Translations under genes and position numbers: made by a program
Shown here: positions 62,822 through 64,000 of the stretch, piece after piece
Numbering within the stretch: position 1 is the stretch's first letter
How the letters are laid out: each line of letters starts with the position of its first letter
The notes under the pieces: generated by a model
What the model was told of the DNA's origin: nothing
Database searches by the model: none
Seen by the model: the letters and a program-made list of their open reading frames with translations, nothing else
Assembly (NCBI RefSeq): GCF_949628265.1
Contig: NC_088788.1
Span: 15,500,001 to 15,564,000 of the forward strand
DNA length: 64,000 nucleotides
DNA from: Cloeon dipterum
Lineage: Eukaryota > Arthropoda > Insecta > Ephemeroptera > Baetidae
Reading direction: 5' to 3'

Positions 62822-64000
62822 CTGTAACAATCAAATGACAGTTTCAACACATTTTATTGAGTTTCAAATTTAAATTTAAGAGTTATAACTTATTGTCTGT
62901 GAAAATTTGTGTATCAAATTTATTGAACGTAAAACATTTTTATGTAAATTAAAAAATCTCAAATGTTAATATTGACTAGCATTTACGTGTAAAAATGTAT
63001 TGGAATAGATCAATTAAAGCTTGATTGTATGAAAACGATCTTAGAAAAAATGTAATGTAATATTTATATACTACGCCGTTACATTTCTGCAGAACTCGCG
63101 TCTGTTGAAAATTTAAAAAATAAATCCCAAACTTTGGTAAAAGTATGAAAATCGAACATCATTCAATTCACCTTGCTGAACTGATGACAAGAATGTTAAG
63201 TTAATTTAAATCCGACCTCTTTTCAAGAAATCGTGGCAGTATGAAAATTACGGCGATCAAGCTTTACCAAATGGTAGCAAATAATCACTATGATTTTCGG
63301 ATTAATAGGTTTGGTAGAAATTTAAGGGAAACTGAAAGTTAAAAATGGGCTACTCCCCTTTTCCTAGGATCAAAATGTCTTGTTTTTGCAACAATATTTA
63401 TTTATTTTTTTATACCCGACAAGCCGACAGCTATAATAATTATCAAAAAATTGAACATTGATTTTATAATAAAAAGCACACGCAATTTCCCTCTGGTTCT
63501 ATAATTCAGAGAAAATTTTTAAGCTAAACGGTGCAATTTGGAGGAAATTGAGTTGAGCAAAATGACCACCGATTGCGTGTAATTGTCGGCGAGAGCTTCC
63601 CATGCGAAAATATTATAATTGGACGCCTTGCATGTCATTTGTGATGAAAAGCGGCCGGCTAGCGATTTTGAATTTCGAATTGCGTGACTGGCGGATGGTG
63701 TGAGTCAGCAGAAGAGTTTCCGGGCCGATTCAATTGTCTTTTATCCTCGAAAGCGCGTGTTTGTTAGTCATTCCGACGGCGACACTTCTGTGATATTGAA
63801 TTGGATAACGACGTGTGGGCGGCATGGACGATCCACACAACACTTTCACTTGCCCTTTGCACCAGTTTCCAATCCATTTAGCGGCGCTCTAACTCAATTA
63901 GGTCAGCGCCGCTTTTGTTTCGTCGTTTTTTGGCCTGAAAAGAGTGGCGCAGTTCTGCGAATGCCGCCCCTTTTCGCCTGGGGGGAAATTAATCGAAAAA
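62822..64000. other. Right edge: probably intron or upstream DNA of ABCG gene D
   Basis: The part to 63.5 kb is AT-rich with no exon-like frame ending in a phase-1 donor. GC content rises after 63.55 kb without a recognised exon. The first coding exon of gene D is therefore probably further right. Confidence 0.5.

Overview
This is a nuclear window from an arthropod, most likely an insect. The evidence is short GT-AG introns (mostly about 40-120 bp), AT-rich non-coding DNA with GC-rich exons, a run of white/ABCG1-type half-transporter genes, and a LINE 3' relic. I cannot name the species. No operons, CRISPR arrays, rRNA or tRNA genes were seen.

Layout. 1-16.7 kb: no recognisable gene; GC-rich islands alternate with AT-rich DNA. 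16.7-16.9 kb: one orphan candidate coding exon on the minus strand. 19.65-24.10 kb (-): a complete gene for mitochondrial medium-chain acyl-CoA dehydrogenase (Mcad), 422 aa after splicing. 24.72-28.56 kb (-): ABCG gene A (609 aa). 29.22-32.21 kb (+): ABCG gene B (633 aa), head-to-head with A. 33.00-47.56 kb (-): ABCG gene C (691 aa) with a 7.6 kb first intron, tail-to-tail with B. 47.6-56.1 kb: intergenic, with a LINE fragment and dispersed repeats. 56.09-62.82 kb (-): ABCG gene D, whose first coding exon(s) lie beyond the right edge.

The four ABCG genes each encode a reverse half-transporter, with the nucleotide-binding domain first and the membrane domain second. All Walker A, signature, Walker B and H-loop motifs are intact. 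Exon lengths are shared at the base between genes (118, 146, 239, 169, 101 and 156 nt), so the cluster arose by duplication of one intron-rich ancestor. Half-transporters of this family work as dimers, so neighbours could pair; that is inference.

The most interesting signal is in Mcad. The exon encoding residues 95-128 is present twice in tandem (22452-22552 and 22313-22413). Both copies are exactly 101 nt with identical phases, and only 38 bp separates them. This is the architecture of mutually exclusive exons. The two versions differ at the positions that line the bottom of the fatty-acyl pocket in mammalian MCAD, so splicing may switch chain-length preference.

All exon models were joined by eye from splice consensus, reading frame and family similarity. 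No alignment, transcript or database search was run.
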